From: Lactobacillus sp.
GTDB lineage: Bacteria > Bacillota > Bacilli > Lactobacillales > Lactobacillaceae
Length of the DNA: 64,000 bases
NCBI GenBank assembly: GCA_022484695.1
Contig: JAKVKU010000002.1
Location: 124,001-188,000 of the forward strand
Direction of reading: 5' to 3'
A program made the position numbers and the translations under genes. This document shows, in pieces, positions 35,667 through 46,251 of this stretch. The notes beneath the pieces are model-generated. The model was not told the origin of the DNA and did not search any database. It worked only from the letters and a program-made list of their open reading frames with translations. The number at the start of each line of letters is the position of its first letter. Position 1 is the stretch's first letter.

Positions 35667-38425
35667 CGTATCACCTCAGGTGCCAGATCCAATTTTGCGA
35701 GACGTAGCTTAACATCCCCAAGAATGCCATAAGCCACTGGTTGGCGTTTTTCATCTTGATGGGCACCAATCACCGCATTCAATAAAGTAGAAGCAACCAC
35801 AATTCGTAGCTTATTAGTCCCAACTCGAACAACTGGGCTGATATCTAAGCGGGCATCATTGGGATTTACCAGTACTTGTTGGTCATTGACAAAAACCTGA
35901 TAGGTATCAATAATTTCAGGCATTGCTAATGTAACGTTGACCTTATCCGTGTCTAATATAAATTCGGTCGCATAAGTAGCGATACCGGAAACATACTTCA
36001 AACCAGGCGCTAATTTGGACCAAGACTGCAGTTGGGTCACAGCTGGGAATTTAATGTTTTCTTTACGACTGATATTTGGCTGATTACCTGGTAGCCAACT
36101 TTCAATCTCAATTTGCCACGGCCCTAACGTTCTTTCAGACATAGTTGTTGAAAATTGTCTGTTTCCCCTAGAACCTGCTTGAGCCGTGGGCAATCGTACA
36201 CCCTTGCCATCAACAATGGCGACCATATCATTACCCGCAATATTTAGCGTGATCTGCTGGCCGCTAGGCGTCTGTTTCGCCGCAAGGGGCAATACTGCGC
36301 CGGTCCAACAATTTAGCTGGTAGAGTTGATGTTGACTAGGAATACTAACCTCAAAATTGACGGGCTTCAGTGCTTTTGCCTCTGGGTAAGTATTCACATT
36401 ACCCTCATGGTAAAAGAAATACGTCTCTTGGTCCCCCCCTTGATAGTGGGCACTCAATATTTCTGGTTGCGGTGCCGCATAATGTACATCTGGAAACACC
36501 TGTAACTTTGCCAACATGTCTGGTACTGCTGTTGCAGTCATCACCTGGACAACATTAGCATATGTGTCTATGAGTTGACTGACGTGCAATTGCACATCCC
36601 CAATAACTGTTGGTAAGTCGCCAATCAAAACAATTGGAAAGTTCTTTGCTGCCAGCGCTTTTAAAATCGCAAAAACCTGCTTGGAAATATGGCGTTCGTC
36701 ATTAATTAGAAGAGCTTTGTAGGCTGGGCCCTTGGCAAATAACCGGCCGTTATCATAAGCGAGCGCTTCATCAGTCAAATGACTGGCGGAAATAAATTCA
36801 TACGTGTAAGCATTTTTTGACAAAGCACCTTGATCTTCATAAAGCTTATGGCGTTCTGGATTTAAAAAATCAATGGTTTCAAAATAGCTTTGTGAATAAA
36901 TGGCCACGTCTACTTTATTCTGACCATCACGTCTTAATAACTGATTTCTAGCAATAAAATTCGTATAATGTTTGGCATTTTGCCAATTAGGTAGTCGACT
37001 ACCCCAGCTGTTGGACCACCAGTCACTACGAAAACCTTCAAACCCGGGCCAACGCACACCGTCAATAAATTTTCCAGCATCGATTTGCCCATTATAAGAA
37101 TATCCGTGGACAACTACTTGGTTGACACCAACCATCAGTGCCCGCTGAATATGCCAGATCAAATCCCGCCAGGTTTGTTGGTAGTTGCCAGATTCCGGTT
37201 CCCCGTTGCCCCGATCATCGTATTCAGGGGCGGCTTCAATGGAATAAATTTCTTTTTGTTTGATATGTGCTGCACCGCTTTGCAGCCGATAAAAATCGAT
37301 GATATCGCCGGCATACAAGCACTCAGTCTCTGGTACATCCACAAATGATGCCGACCGGGCTTGTTCTAAATTTTTACCATAAGCCGATTGATAGCGTAGT
37401 TTGAAGCCCTGATCTTTACAAAATTGTGATAATGGCTTGATATGATTATCAATATAAGCATCTGTCAGCACATCTAAGAAATCTCTTCTGGCTAAACCTT
37501 GAGATTTATTAAAACTAAAGTCAGGCTTAGGATCACCCCAGAAGTTACCAACTGCCTTATGATCATACATCTCTGGTAAATATTGATAGAGATCATAACC
37601 TTTTTTATCACGGAAAAGTTGGTCCAAACCAGGTGTCCAATCAAGATGGGTTTCAAATTCTAATGAATCTATGAATAAATTATCAATATTTTGGGCATAT
37701 TCACCTAATGCCGGCAACAAATTATGAGTCCATTCATTGATCAATACATTCGTGCCTGCCTGCCCAAAATGATCGATTTGATAATAATCATAGGTTTTAT
37801 TGCCAGAGGCGTGGGTCCACCAGCCGAACAATACATATTCACCAGTTGTTTCAGGTGCAAACTCAACAATATATTCCTCACCAAATTGATGATATTGATC
37901 TGAGGTTAAGGTTTGCAAGGAATCATAGTCTAAAATGTGCTGGTCTTTATTGATAAACTTAGCTACTGTGACGGCTAGGAGGCGATTTTTAGCCCCAGCT
38001 TTTTGCTTTTCACTTGAATATAATGGTACCAGGCCATGATATGGTTTTGCTTGGGTAATGCCAGTGACATAGCCGCCATCCAGTTCCTGCTGGGCGCCTT
38101 GATTTAACTCATTAATATCGGTAATGCTAGGTAAAGCTAAGGGCCAAGAAGGCGTCATGGAAAAATCAATTTTGAAATTTTGTCGGCCCGCAAAGGCTAA
38201 TAAGTGTTTCATCAACTCATTCCAATGGGCATCACCCCACTCAATACTTTGACCACCTTGGCCATTTGGGGCCACGGGGCAGACTTCAGCCCCACCGAAA
38301 CCAGCGTTGATCATATCGGTAATTTCATATTCAATCTCTGGTACTGTCATCATGGCACCAGGTACCCACCAACGAATCTTGGGCCGATCTGCTATCGGCG
38401 GTTGAATAAATCTATCTATATTCAT
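35663..38425 (-). CDS. GH106-like alpha-L-rhamnosidase (cytoplasmic)
   Basis: 920 residues, no signal peptide. The N-terminus (RPKIRWWVPGAMMTVPEIEYEITDMINAGFGGAEV) has the barrel opening of GH106 and related families; DSLEFETHLDWTPG, SIEAAPEYDD and a C-terminal galactose-binding-like sandwich follow. GH106 enzymes remove alpha-L-rhamnose from rhamnogalacturonan or plant glycosides. I am confident of a large TIM-barrel glycosidase of this superfamily and less sure of the exact family. It stands 38 bases after an MFS permease and overlaps a ROK kinase gene; no cleavable secretion, so it acts on imported oligosaccharide. Confidence 0.68.
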   Translation of the reverse strand: MNIDRFIQPPIADRPKIRWWVPGAMMTVPEIEYEITDMINAGFGGAEVCPVAPNGQGGQSIEWGDAHWNELMKHLLAFAGRQNFKIDFSMTPSWPLALPSITDINELNQGAQQELDGGYVTGITQAKPYHGLVPLYSSEKQKAGAKNRLLAVTVAKFINKDQHILDYDSLQTLTSDQYHQFGEEYIVEFAPETTGEYVLFGWWTHASGNKTYDYYQIDHFGQAGTNVLINEWTHNLLPALGEYAQNIDNLFIDSLEFETHLDWTPGLDQLFRDKKGYDLYQYLPEMYDHKAVGNFWGDPKPDFSFNKSQGLARRDFLDVLTDAYIDNHIKPLSQFCKDQGFKLRYQSAYGKNLEQARSASFVDVPETECLYAGDIIDFYRLQSGAAHIKQKEIYSIEAAPEYDDRGNGEPESGNYQQTWRDLIWHIQRALMVGVNQVVVHGYSYNGQIDAGKFIDGVRWPGFEGFRSDWWSNSWGSRLPNWQNAKHYTNFIARNQLLRRDGQNKVDVAIYSQSYFETIDFLNPERHKLYEDQGALSKNAYTYEFISASHLTDEALAYDNGRLFAKGPAYKALLINDERHISKQVFAILKALAAKNFPIVLIGDLPTVIGDVQLHVSQLIDTYANVVQVMTATAVPDMLAKLQVFPDVHYAAPQPEILSAHYQGGDQETYFFYHEGNVNTYPEAKALKPVNFEVSIPSQHQLYQLNCWTGAVLPLAAKQTPSGQQITLNIAGNDMVAIVDGKGVRLPTAQAGSRGNRQFSTTMSERTLGPWQIEIESWLPGNQPNISRKENIKFPAVTQLQSWSKLAPGLKYVSGIATYATEFILDTDKVNVTLAMPEIIDTYQVFVNDQQVLVNPNDARLDISPVVRVGTNKLRIVVASTLLNAVIGAHQDEKRQPVAYGILGDVKLRLAKLDLAPEVIR

Positions 38426-38463
38426 CCTTGCACTCCTTATATATTTCGAAATGAATTAAGGAA

Positions 38464-39792
38464 CTATTTTACTTTCTTGATAAATAAAATTGAAATCGCA
38501 CCTAAAATGGCTAAGATAATGGAAGCCATAAATGCCCCAGAATAACTGTGGGTCGTTGTAACGATCCAAGATGTTAAAACCGGTCCAATCATTTGGCCTA
38601 AGGTAGTCGCCAGATTTAAGATACCTAAATCCTTACCAGCTTCTTCTTTGTTTGATAATACATCCACATTTAAGGCTTGATCCACTGAAGAATAGATACC
38701 ATAGCCCAAGCCACTAATAGTGGCATACAAAATCATGCCCATTTTAGTTGGTAATACCCAAGGCATCGCTACCCCAACGGCAAACAGCAGCGAAGAAATG
38801 ACAACAGGTAGTTTACGCCGGCCGAATTTATCGGATAATGGTCCAGAAACGATTGGGCCTACTAAAGAGACGACCATTGAAATAACTGACATTAACGAAA
38901 TTGTTGCTGCAGCACTCTGGGTATTTAACCCAACATAATCTGTCACAATATATAACTGATAGGCCAGGATCATTTGATAACTCATCAACATGAACAAACG
39001 GCCCACTAGTGCTTTATAGAAGTCATGGTTACCAGTCAGCTTAGGCGGCTGGAATGACAGGATAATACTCTTAAAATCACTTTTCTTTTCAGGCAAGAAA
39101 TCTGCAGCTGGTTCCCGGGGTGTCAGGACGATCAAAAAGATCCCACTGACTAGCATAAACCCACCGGCAAGTATGGCAGATAAGGTATGATAATTGATCA
39201 GTTGTGAAGCCAATAATGTCCCCAACGGCGCCCCGACAGTTTGACCGGCGCCATAGGCTGCACTCATCATCCCCCGAGATCCCTTGGGAATTCGATCGGC
39301 TAACAAGGCAACTACTGGCGCAATCATCATGTTCAAGCTAGCCATGGCCAACCCGAAGAAAGCAACCATCAATACCGCATTAGGTGCAATCCCTGTTAAC
39401 AACATGAAAATACCGCCAAATGCTGCGCCACCAATTATCCATGGCGTCCGGCGACCAAACTTAGACCGACTGCGGTCAGAAAGATTCCCGAAAATAATAT
39501 TAGCAAGTAGTGAGGCAATCGATGACACGATCCCATTGATTGCAATGACACTTTCAGGATTTGCTACCATCTCTTTTAATCTTAAGGGAATAATAAAAGC
39601 TGAAAGTGACTGGATTCCCACCATCCACAAAATACCGAAGACCAAAAAACCAATAAAATATCTTATCTTTACTTTTGGTGCAATTGGTTGCCCATTTTCA
39701 GGGGATAATGATGGATCTTCTTCTGAGGCTACCACAGCAGCATTGTACGCAGCAAGCCGCTCAGTTTGATTTTTATTTTTCACTGTAAACAC
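38464..39792 (-). CDS. MFS permease (glycoside/disaccharide type), copy 2
   Basis: A 442-residue, 12-helix paralogue of the product of 30216-31544, with GNLSDRSRSKFGRRTPWI, IAPVVALLADRIPKGSRG and SVDQALNVDVLSNKEEAGKDLG. First gene of the unit permease - GH106-like - ROK kinase. The start codon context is ACAGTGAAAA with AGAGGGTG upstream. Likely imports a rhamnose-containing oligosaccharide or glycoside (inference from the second gene). Confidence 0.8.
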   Translation of the reverse strand: MFTVKNKNQTERLAAYNAAVVASEEDPSLSPENGQPIAPKVKIRYFIGFLVFGILWMVGIQSLSAFIIPLRLKEMVANPESVIAINGIVSSIASLLANIIFGNLSDRSRSKFGRRTPWIIGGAAFGGIFMLLTGIAPNAVLMVAFFGLAMASLNMMIAPVVALLADRIPKGSRGMMSAAYGAGQTVGAPLGTLLASQLINYHTLSAILAGGFMLVSGIFLIVLTPREPAADFLPEKKSDFKSIILSFQPPKLTGNHDFYKALVGRLFMLMSYQMILAYQLYIVTDYVGLNTQSAAATISLMSVISMVVSLVGPIVSGPLSDKFGRRKLPVVISSLLFAVGVAMPWVLPTKMGMILYATISGLGYGIYSSVDQALNVDVLSNKEEAGKDLGILNLATTLGQMIGPVLTSWIVTTTHSYSGAFMASIILAILGAISILFIKKVK

Positions 39793-39831
39793 CCTCTAAA
39801 TGTATTTGTCTGCCGTTTTACCAGCCACTAA

Positions 39832-39879
39832 ACGGATAATCCGTAGCTTATGAAAAATTCAGTAAAAAAACGGTTTCAT
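39832..39879 (-). promoter_or_regulatory. Operator palindrome plus cre-like site before MFS copy 2
   Basis: ACGGATAATCCGT (39832-39844) is a perfect palindrome with a one-base centre, and the minus strand ATGAAACCGTTTTTTT (39864-39879) fits cre with one mismatch. The binding protein for the palindrome is not evident in the neighbourhood. Confidence 0.6.
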
Positions 39880-39890
39880 TTTATCGAAAT

Positions 39891-39918
39891 GCTTATCGCC
39901 ATTTTCTGGCAGATAAGC
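39891..39918 (-). terminator. Hairpin after GH1
   Basis: GCTTATCTGCC and GGC.GATAAGC arms around 7 bases, just past the GH1 stop on the minus strand; the T-run is poor. Confidence 0.5.
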
Positions 39919-39928
39919 CCAATTCATC

Positions 39929-41389
<1,461 letters not shown>

Positions 41390-41437
41390 TTAGCTCGCTA
41401 AAATAAAACGTGAGATAAACCGCTTTTACAATATTGT

Positions 41438-41474
41438 ATATGTACATATTAATTGTACGTGCACAATTTGTCAA
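41438..41474 (-). promoter_or_regulatory. GH1 promoter with two GntR-type operators
   Basis: Minus strand -35 TTGACA (41469-41474), 17 bp, -10 TAATAT (41446-41451). The spacer is filled by AATTGTACGTGCACAATT (41451-41468, 6-bp palindromic arms), and ATATGTACATAT (41438-41449, perfect) overlaps the -10. Repression by occlusion is expected. Confidence 0.72.
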
Positions 41475-41582
41475 CACTTTTTTGTGATCGTTTTCTGATA
41501 GTGTTTTCCAAGCCTTGACACCAGCTCACAACTGTAGGTAAACTTGCTAAATATACGTTAACGATAAAGTGGGGGCAGCGTT

Positions 41583-42287
41583 GTGTTGAAATATCAAGAA
41601 GTAGCACTGGCAATTGAACAATCGATTCGAAAACAAAACTTAGCCCAGGGTACGCGTCTACCTAGTCTCAGCCAACTTTCAACGACCTATGATGCTAGTA
41701 AAACCACCATGGTTAAAGCGCTGGCGATTTTGGAAGGCCGCGGCATTATTTTTCAAGTTCAGGGCAGTGGCATTTTTGTGCGCCTTAAAGCACGGGACAA
41801 CTATATTCCTTTAACCACCAATACGGGTTTCACCACAGATTTAGGGACCCATTTGATCACCGCTAAACTGCTTGAGTTTAAAGTCCAAAAACCATCTGAA
41901 GATTTGATTCGGGACTTTAATTGTGACCCAGATGAAGATTTCTTCTTCCTCAAAAGAAAACGTTATATTGATAAAAAAGTCCTCTGTATTGAAAATTCAT
42001 ATTTTCGCCAGAAAGTTGTCCCTTATTTAAATGAGGAGATCGCGAATGAATCTATCTTTGGCTATCTAGACAAGGTGCTGAACCTAAAAGTGGGTTTCTC
42101 TGATAAGTATTTACAAGCAAATGTATTGACTGAAGCTGAAGCAAAGCTATTAGAATTACCTTTAAACGCCCCAGGATTTTATATCGATGAGTTATTTTAT
42201 TCCACAACTGGCATTCCTTTTGATTTCTCACAAAATGTCTACCATTATAAAAATGCTCATTTCTTCTTGCAAAGTATCAATAAATAA
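41583..42287 (+). CDS. GntR/HutC-family regulator of GH1
   Basis: 234 residues: N-terminal winged helix (LKYQEVALAIEQSIRKQNLAQGTRLPSLSQLSTTYDASKTTMVKALAIL) and C-terminal UTRA ligand domain. The start is GTG at 41583 or the TTG three bases later; both follow a G-rich site. Divergent from GH1 with 211 bp between, where matching palindromes sit. The UTRA ligand is probably a phospho-glucoside, as for TreR and BglR proteins. Confidence 0.85.
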   Translation: MLKYQEVALAIEQSIRKQNLAQGTRLPSLSQLSTTYDASKTTMVKALAILEGRGIIFQVQGSGIFVRLKARDNYIPLTTNTGFTTDLGTHLITAKLLEFKVQKPSEDLIRDFNCDPDEDFFFLKRKRYIDKKVLCIENSYFRQKVVPYLNEEIANESIFGYLDKVLNLKVGFSDKYLQANVLTEAEAKLLELPLNAPGFYIDELFYSTTGIPFDFSQNVYHYKNAHFFLQSINK

Positions 42288-42294
42288 AATAGAA

Positions 42295-42332
42295 AATGAC
42301 CTAAATTCGACGAGAGTCAGATTTAGGTCATT
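42295..42332. terminator. Bidirectional terminator
   Basis: AATGACCTAAAT and ATTTAGGTCATT perfect arms with a 13-base loop, between convergent genes. Confidence 0.85.
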
Positions 42333-42366
42333 CTTTATTTTATAATAATTTATATGTCAATATATA

Positions 42367-43449
42367 TTATGATTCAATATTACTTTCTGCCAAAGTCGGA
42401 TAATCCGTATAGCCTACTTCCCCAGCGTTGGCGTAAAAGAATTCTGGTTTAGGTTCATTTAAAGGGGCGCTAGCTTGCAAACGGGCCACTAAATCAGAGT
42501 TGGCCAGGGCCAGGCTGCCCACGGAAACCAAGTTCGCTAAGTCATGATCTAGATCAGTGGTCAAATTTGCCAATGGTCTACCGGCACGATTGACCATCAA
42601 CGGGCCTTGCCAAGCTTGACGAATGGTGGTCAACATTTGATCTTTAGTGACATGCATCACGTGAAGATATGCTAAGTTCAATTGGCTTAGTTCTTGGACT
42701 AGGTACTGATAAAGGGCTTCACTATCAGCGCCTTCATCCACACCGCCTAAATGATTTAGAGGAGAAATTCTAAAGCCAGTCCGTTCTGGTCCAATTTCAG
42801 CACTGACGGCTTTGGCGATTTCTAAACCGAGACGAGCCCGATTTTCAATGGCACCGCCGTAATTGTCTTGGCGTTGGTTGGAATTTTGACCCAAAAATTG
42901 GTGGATCAAATACCCATTCGCCCCATGGATCTCGACGCCATCTGCGCCAGCTTCAATGGCCGCTACGGCCGCATTTTTAAAGTCTAAAATAACTTGTTGA
43001 ATTTCTGATTCACTCAGTTCATGGGGAACAGGAATAGCTTGCATCCCCGTTTTGGTAAATATTTCTTCACCTGGTGCAATCGCTGATGGGGCAACTGGTT
43101 GTTGATGGCTAGCTACGTTATCTGGATGACTCATCCGACCAACGTGCATTAATTGAATGTATATTTTACCCCCAGCCTCGTGAACGGCATTGGTAACTTT
43201 TTGCCAACCTTTAATTTGAGCTGGCGTGTAAATCCCCGGGGTTCCCAAATAACCTTGGCCTGATTCAGAGGGTTGTGCCCCTTCTGTGATAATTAGACCC
43301 AATGAAGCACGTTGGGCGTAATATTTTGCTGCAAATTCACCAGGCACGCCAAAGGCATCCGCCCGACTCCGAGTCATTGGTGCCATAACCAGTCTATTTT
43401 TTAATTCAATGTTGCCAATTGTTAACGGATCCCATAATTGTGTCATCAT
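42367..43449 (-). CDS. Old yellow enzyme family NADH:flavin oxidoreductase
   Basis: 360 residues, FMN TIM barrel: LWDPLTIGNIELKNRLVMAPMTRSRAD, HVGRMSHP, GVEIHGANGYLIHQFL with the substrate-binding His and Asn, and FRISPL. It reduces activated C=C bonds of alpha,beta-unsaturated carbonyls. AGGAG lies six bases before the ATG at 43449; the longer frame to 43515 overlaps the upstream gene. Third gene of the minus-strand run MDR - SDR - OYE. Confidence 0.9.
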   Translation of the reverse strand: MMTQLWDPLTIGNIELKNRLVMAPMTRSRADAFGVPGEFAAKYYAQRASLGLIITEGAQPSESGQGYLGTPGIYTPAQIKGWQKVTNAVHEAGGKIYIQLMHVGRMSHPDNVASHQQPVAPSAIAPGEEIFTKTGMQAIPVPHELSESEIQQVILDFKNAAVAAIEAGADGVEIHGANGYLIHQFLGQNSNQRQDNYGGAIENRARLGLEIAKAVSAEIGPERTGFRISPLNHLGGVDEGADSEALYQYLVQELSQLNLAYLHVMHVTKDQMLTTIRQAWQGPLMVNRAGRPLANLTTDLDHDLANLVSVGSLALANSDLVARLQASAPLNEPKPEFFYANAGEVGYTDYPTLAESNIES

Positions 43450-43486
43450 CGTAATCTCCTTGTGTCTGATATTTAAATGAGGAAGG

Positions 43487-44236
43487 TTATTGTCTGCCGG
43501 CGGACATGCCACCATCCACCACTAATTCCGAACCAGTGGTGTATTTAGATTCATCTGAAGCCAGATATGTTACTGCTTTAGCTATGTCAATGGGTTCACC
43601 CACCCGGGGAATGCTATCACCCTGCCCATTTAAAACAGCTTTGGTTTGATCTGGCACCATGTCAGTGTTCACCAACCCAGGATGCACGGAGTTGACCCGA
43701 ATATTTTTATGCATACTAATAGCTTCATTAGCTGCTGCCTTGGTCAAAATCCGGGTGCCACCTTTAGCTGCCGAATAGCTGCCGGCCCCAACCATGGCTG
43801 GGATAATCCCTAATACTGAAGACACATTCACAATGCTGCCTTGATTCATTTTATTCAGCGCCGTCTTAATCCCAAGAAAGTTGCCAGTTAAATCAATATC
43901 AATGACTTTTTGCCAATCGGCTAGATCCGTTTGGGCAATCAAATTACCTGAACCGCCAATGCCCGCATTGTTAACCAGAATATCCCAATGGCCAAATTCG
44001 GCGATGGCTGTATCGGCTACTTCTGCCCAGTCGGCTTCTTGGCTGACGTCTTGTTTCATATACAAAACCTGATCTTCATTGCCTAGTTCTTTAGCCACTT
44101 GGACCCCTAATGCTTCACGGCGGCCAGTAATGATCACCTTAGCGCCTTCATGGAGAAAATCACCGGCGATGGCTTTGCCAATCCCGGAAATTCCCCCGGT
44201 TACAATAGCAACTTTTCCTGCTAAACGTTCACTCAT
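43487..44236 (-). CDS. Short-chain dehydrogenase (LbADH-like)
   Basis: 249 residues. Rossmann motif TGGISGIGKA, NNAGIGG, catalytic Ser in NVSSV and YSAAK, and a C-terminus GSELVVDGGMSAGRQ resembling the R-specific alcohol dehydrogenase of Lactobacillus. TGRREA after strand 2 carries the Arg that favours NADP. 37 bases before the OYE gene and 59 after the MDR gene, so an operon is likely. It reduces ketones or aldehydes. Confidence 0.9.
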   Translation of the reverse strand: MSERLAGKVAIVTGGISGIGKAIAGDFLHEGAKVIITGRREALGVQVAKELGNEDQVLYMKQDVSQEADWAEVADTAIAEFGHWDILVNNAGIGGSGNLIAQTDLADWQKVIDIDLTGNFLGIKTALNKMNQGSIVNVSSVLGIIPAMVGAGSYSAAKGGTRILTKAAANEAISMHKNIRVNSVHPGLVNTDMVPDQTKAVLNGQGDSIPRVGEPIDIAKAVTYLASDESKYTTGSELVVDGGMSAGRQ

Positions 44237-44295
44237 ATAGATGTATCTCCTTTAAATGGTCAAGTATAGGTGGTACTCGCTTTGAAGCCGTAACT

Positions 44296-45297
44296 TTAAA
44301 ATTGAATCACAACTTTACCTTGGGGACGGCCGTTTTTCACCAACTCTAAAGCAGCGTCGATGTCTTCAATTTTAAATTTAGTGGGATCAACAGCAGGCAC
44401 AATTTGATTTGCTTCAATAATTTTTGAAATCTTTCTTAATTGTTCACCGCTACTTCGCACAAAGATAAACCGATATTGCACGTCTTTTTGACCAGCTTTG
44501 CGATCAAACTTGGCACCGGCCATGGTAAACATGGTTCGTTTCAATTTAGAGAAATTACGATCGATGGCAAATTGTTTATTGGGACCAGTCCGCAAAGAAA
44601 GTAAACGGCCGCCAGGCTTAATAATAGATAATTCATGGTCAAACTCGTCAGGGCCCAGGGTATCAATGACATAATCCACATCTTTTAAAACTTCCCAGTA
44701 ATTAACGGCTTGATAATCAAGATACTGGTCAGCCCCAATGGCCAATGTGCGTTCTCTAGCTTGGGCGTTGCCACTGACAATGACCCGCAAGCCTAAGTCC
44801 TTGGCAATGGGCACGGCCATTTGCCCAAAAGAACCAGATCCGCCAGGAATGAATAAGGTCTTACCGGCTTGGGCAGCCAACTCTTCATGCAAACCTTGAT
44901 ACGCGGTCAAGCCAGTCAATGGTGCCGCTGCGCCAGTGACAAAGTCCAAATTGCTTGGCAGTGGCGCAATGGCATCACGCTTGACGGCGACATATTCCGC
45001 GAAGGCCCCAATACTGTCAATGGGTAAGCGGGTATAGATGGCATCACCATTTTTAAAATCGGCCACATTTTCCCCGACTTTTTCAATAACGCCGGTTAGT
45101 TCATTACCCATGGTTACCGGCATGTCATAGTCTTGGATCAACTTGACACTACCAGTCCCAATTAACATCTCAAGAGGATTAACAGCGGCCACTTTAACCT
45201 TGACCAAAACCTCGTCAGGTTTAATTTCTGGAACGGGGATATCATTAACTTTTAAGTTGAAATTTTTATCATACTTCATTAATTGTGCTGCTTTCAT
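44296..45297 (-). CDS. Zinc-free MDR quinone/enone reductase, copy 1
   Basis: 333 residues, NADPH:quinone oxidoreductase type: VNPLEMLIGTG, MGNELTGVIEKVG, LTGLTAYQGL, IPGGSGSFGQMAVPIAK for NADPH, no zinc cysteines. Paralogue of the product of 47534-48559. First gene of the MDR-SDR-OYE run, divergent from the TetR gene at 45497 with tandem operators between. AGGAGG precedes the ATG. Likely detoxifies electrophilic enones or quinones. Confidence 0.88.
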   Translation of the reverse strand: MKAAQLMKYDKNFNLKVNDIPVPEIKPDEVLVKVKVAAVNPLEMLIGTGSVKLIQDYDMPVTMGNELTGVIEKVGENVADFKNGDAIYTRLPIDSIGAFAEYVAVKRDAIAPLPSNLDFVTGAAAPLTGLTAYQGLHEELAAQAGKTLFIPGGSGSFGQMAVPIAKDLGLRVIVSGNAQARERTLAIGADQYLDYQAVNYWEVLKDVDYVIDTLGPDEFDHELSIIKPGGRLLSLRTGPNKQFAIDRNFSKLKRTMFTMAGAKFDRKAGQKDVQYRFIFVRSSGEQLRKISKIIEANQIVPAVDPTKFKIEDIDAALELVKNGRPQGKVVIQF

Positions 45298-45321
45298 TAA
45301 AAAACCTCCTAAGTTTATCAG

Positions 45322-45417
45322 GTAACTTTTTTGTATTTTTGTAACTCACAAAACTCATTCTAAATCGTTTAGTTACAAATGTCAAATATTGTTACTTTGA
45401 ACTTTTTGTGCTATACT
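45322..45417. promoter_or_regulatory. Divergent MDR/tetR promoters with tandem operators
   Basis: Minus strand: -35 TTGACA (45380-45385), 17 bp, -10 TAGAAT (45357-45362). Plus strand: -35 TTGTTA (45389-45394), 17 bp, -10 TATACT (45412-45417). The main operator has GTTAC at 45372 and at 45391, 19 bp apart, and covers both -35 boxes. A second pair of GTAAC cores with the same 19-bp spacing starts at 45322, 50 bp away. Confidence 0.78.
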
Positions 45418-45467
45418 GACCCCATACTTATATAAATCAGTTCTTTTTTAGAAAGGTGTTGAATCCT

Positions 45468-45500
45468 TTGCGACTGGTTACAGTCAGCATTGGCCCATGA
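45468..45500 (+). other. Possible 10-codon leader frame coupled to tetR
   Basis: AAAGGTG is followed eight bases later by TTG, then nine further sense codons and a TGA that overlaps the tetR start (ATGA). tetR itself has no good ribosome binding site. GACTG / CAGTC can fold within the frame. Coupling of tetR translation to this frame is a plausible but unproven reading. Confidence 0.4.
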
Positions 45501-46045
45501 AAAAAATCAATCAGAACTTAATCATTGAAACTTCGGAACAATTAATAAAAAGTACAGGCACTGCCGATATTTCACTATCGCAAATCGCCAATGAACTAGG
45601 TATTACCCATGCCGCTATTTACAAGCATTTTAAAAATAAACAGGCCTTATGGGAAGCCGTCGCCAAGAATTGGTTTGATCACAATATTATTGGCAATGTC
45701 GCAATTACCCCTAAAGACGGCCAAAGTCCCAGAGACCAACTGCACGATTGGCTATGGTACTTCGTCAACGCTAAGAAAAATGCGTACAACAATAATCCAG
45801 AAATGTTTACGCTAAATACCCAATACATCGATAATAACCCCTATGCCCTGCACAAGGTTTTACTTGATGCCTATGCCATTGTTGATAAAATCATGGCTTA
45901 CGACGATCCTAAATTTAAACGGGCAGAAATCATTTTATCAGCTTTTACCGTCTTTACCCTACCTAACTTCAAGGACACTTGGAATGCACCGGACTACCAA
46001 GAACGCTTTGAAGCGATGTGGGATTTAATTAAATTCGGGCTTTAA
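45497..46045 (+). CDS. TetR-family regulator of the oxidoreductase regulon
   Basis: 182 residues. HTH in the first 50 (IIETSEQLIKSTGTADISLSQIANELGITHAAIYKHFKNKQALWEAVAK), then a helical ligand domain with WHG-type C-terminal features. It is divergent from the MDR-SDR-OYE genes. The same long operator stands here, before the second MDR gene and before the hydrolase at 29184-30020, which makes this the likely regulator of all three. Confidence 0.87.
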   Translation: MKKINQNLIIETSEQLIKSTGTADISLSQIANELGITHAAIYKHFKNKQALWEAVAKNWFDHNIIGNVAITPKDGQSPRDQLHDWLWYFVNAKKNAYNNNPEMFTLNTQYIDNNPYALHKVLLDAYAIVDKIMAYDDPKFKRAEIILSAFTVFTLPNFKDTWNAPDYQERFEAMWDLIKFGL

Positions 46046-46077
46046 ACTTTTGACCCAAATATTGATCCTAGTCAAGT

Positions 46078-46125
46078 AAATACGCGCCTGATCAGTTTTG
46101 TTCATAACTGGCCAAGCGCGTATTT
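46078..46125 (+). terminator. Terminator of tetR
   Basis: AAATACGCGC and GCGCGTATTT perfect arms with inner CTG..AGTT pairing; lies 33 bases after the tetR stop. Confidence 0.65.
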
Positions 46126-46251
46126 GAATCTTATTACTTGTTTAACAACTCTTCAGCGTTTCCGCATAACCAGCCTTGTTTTAAATCAAGAATGACTAAT
46201 TTGTTAATGCCCTCTTAAAAAAAGCCAGCAGAAATATTAACGAAACCACAC

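Noticed and set aside
39284-39769. 161-codon open frame on the plus strand
   Set aside because: Antisense shadow of the MFS gene at 38464-39792; no ribosome binding site and low-complexity composition.
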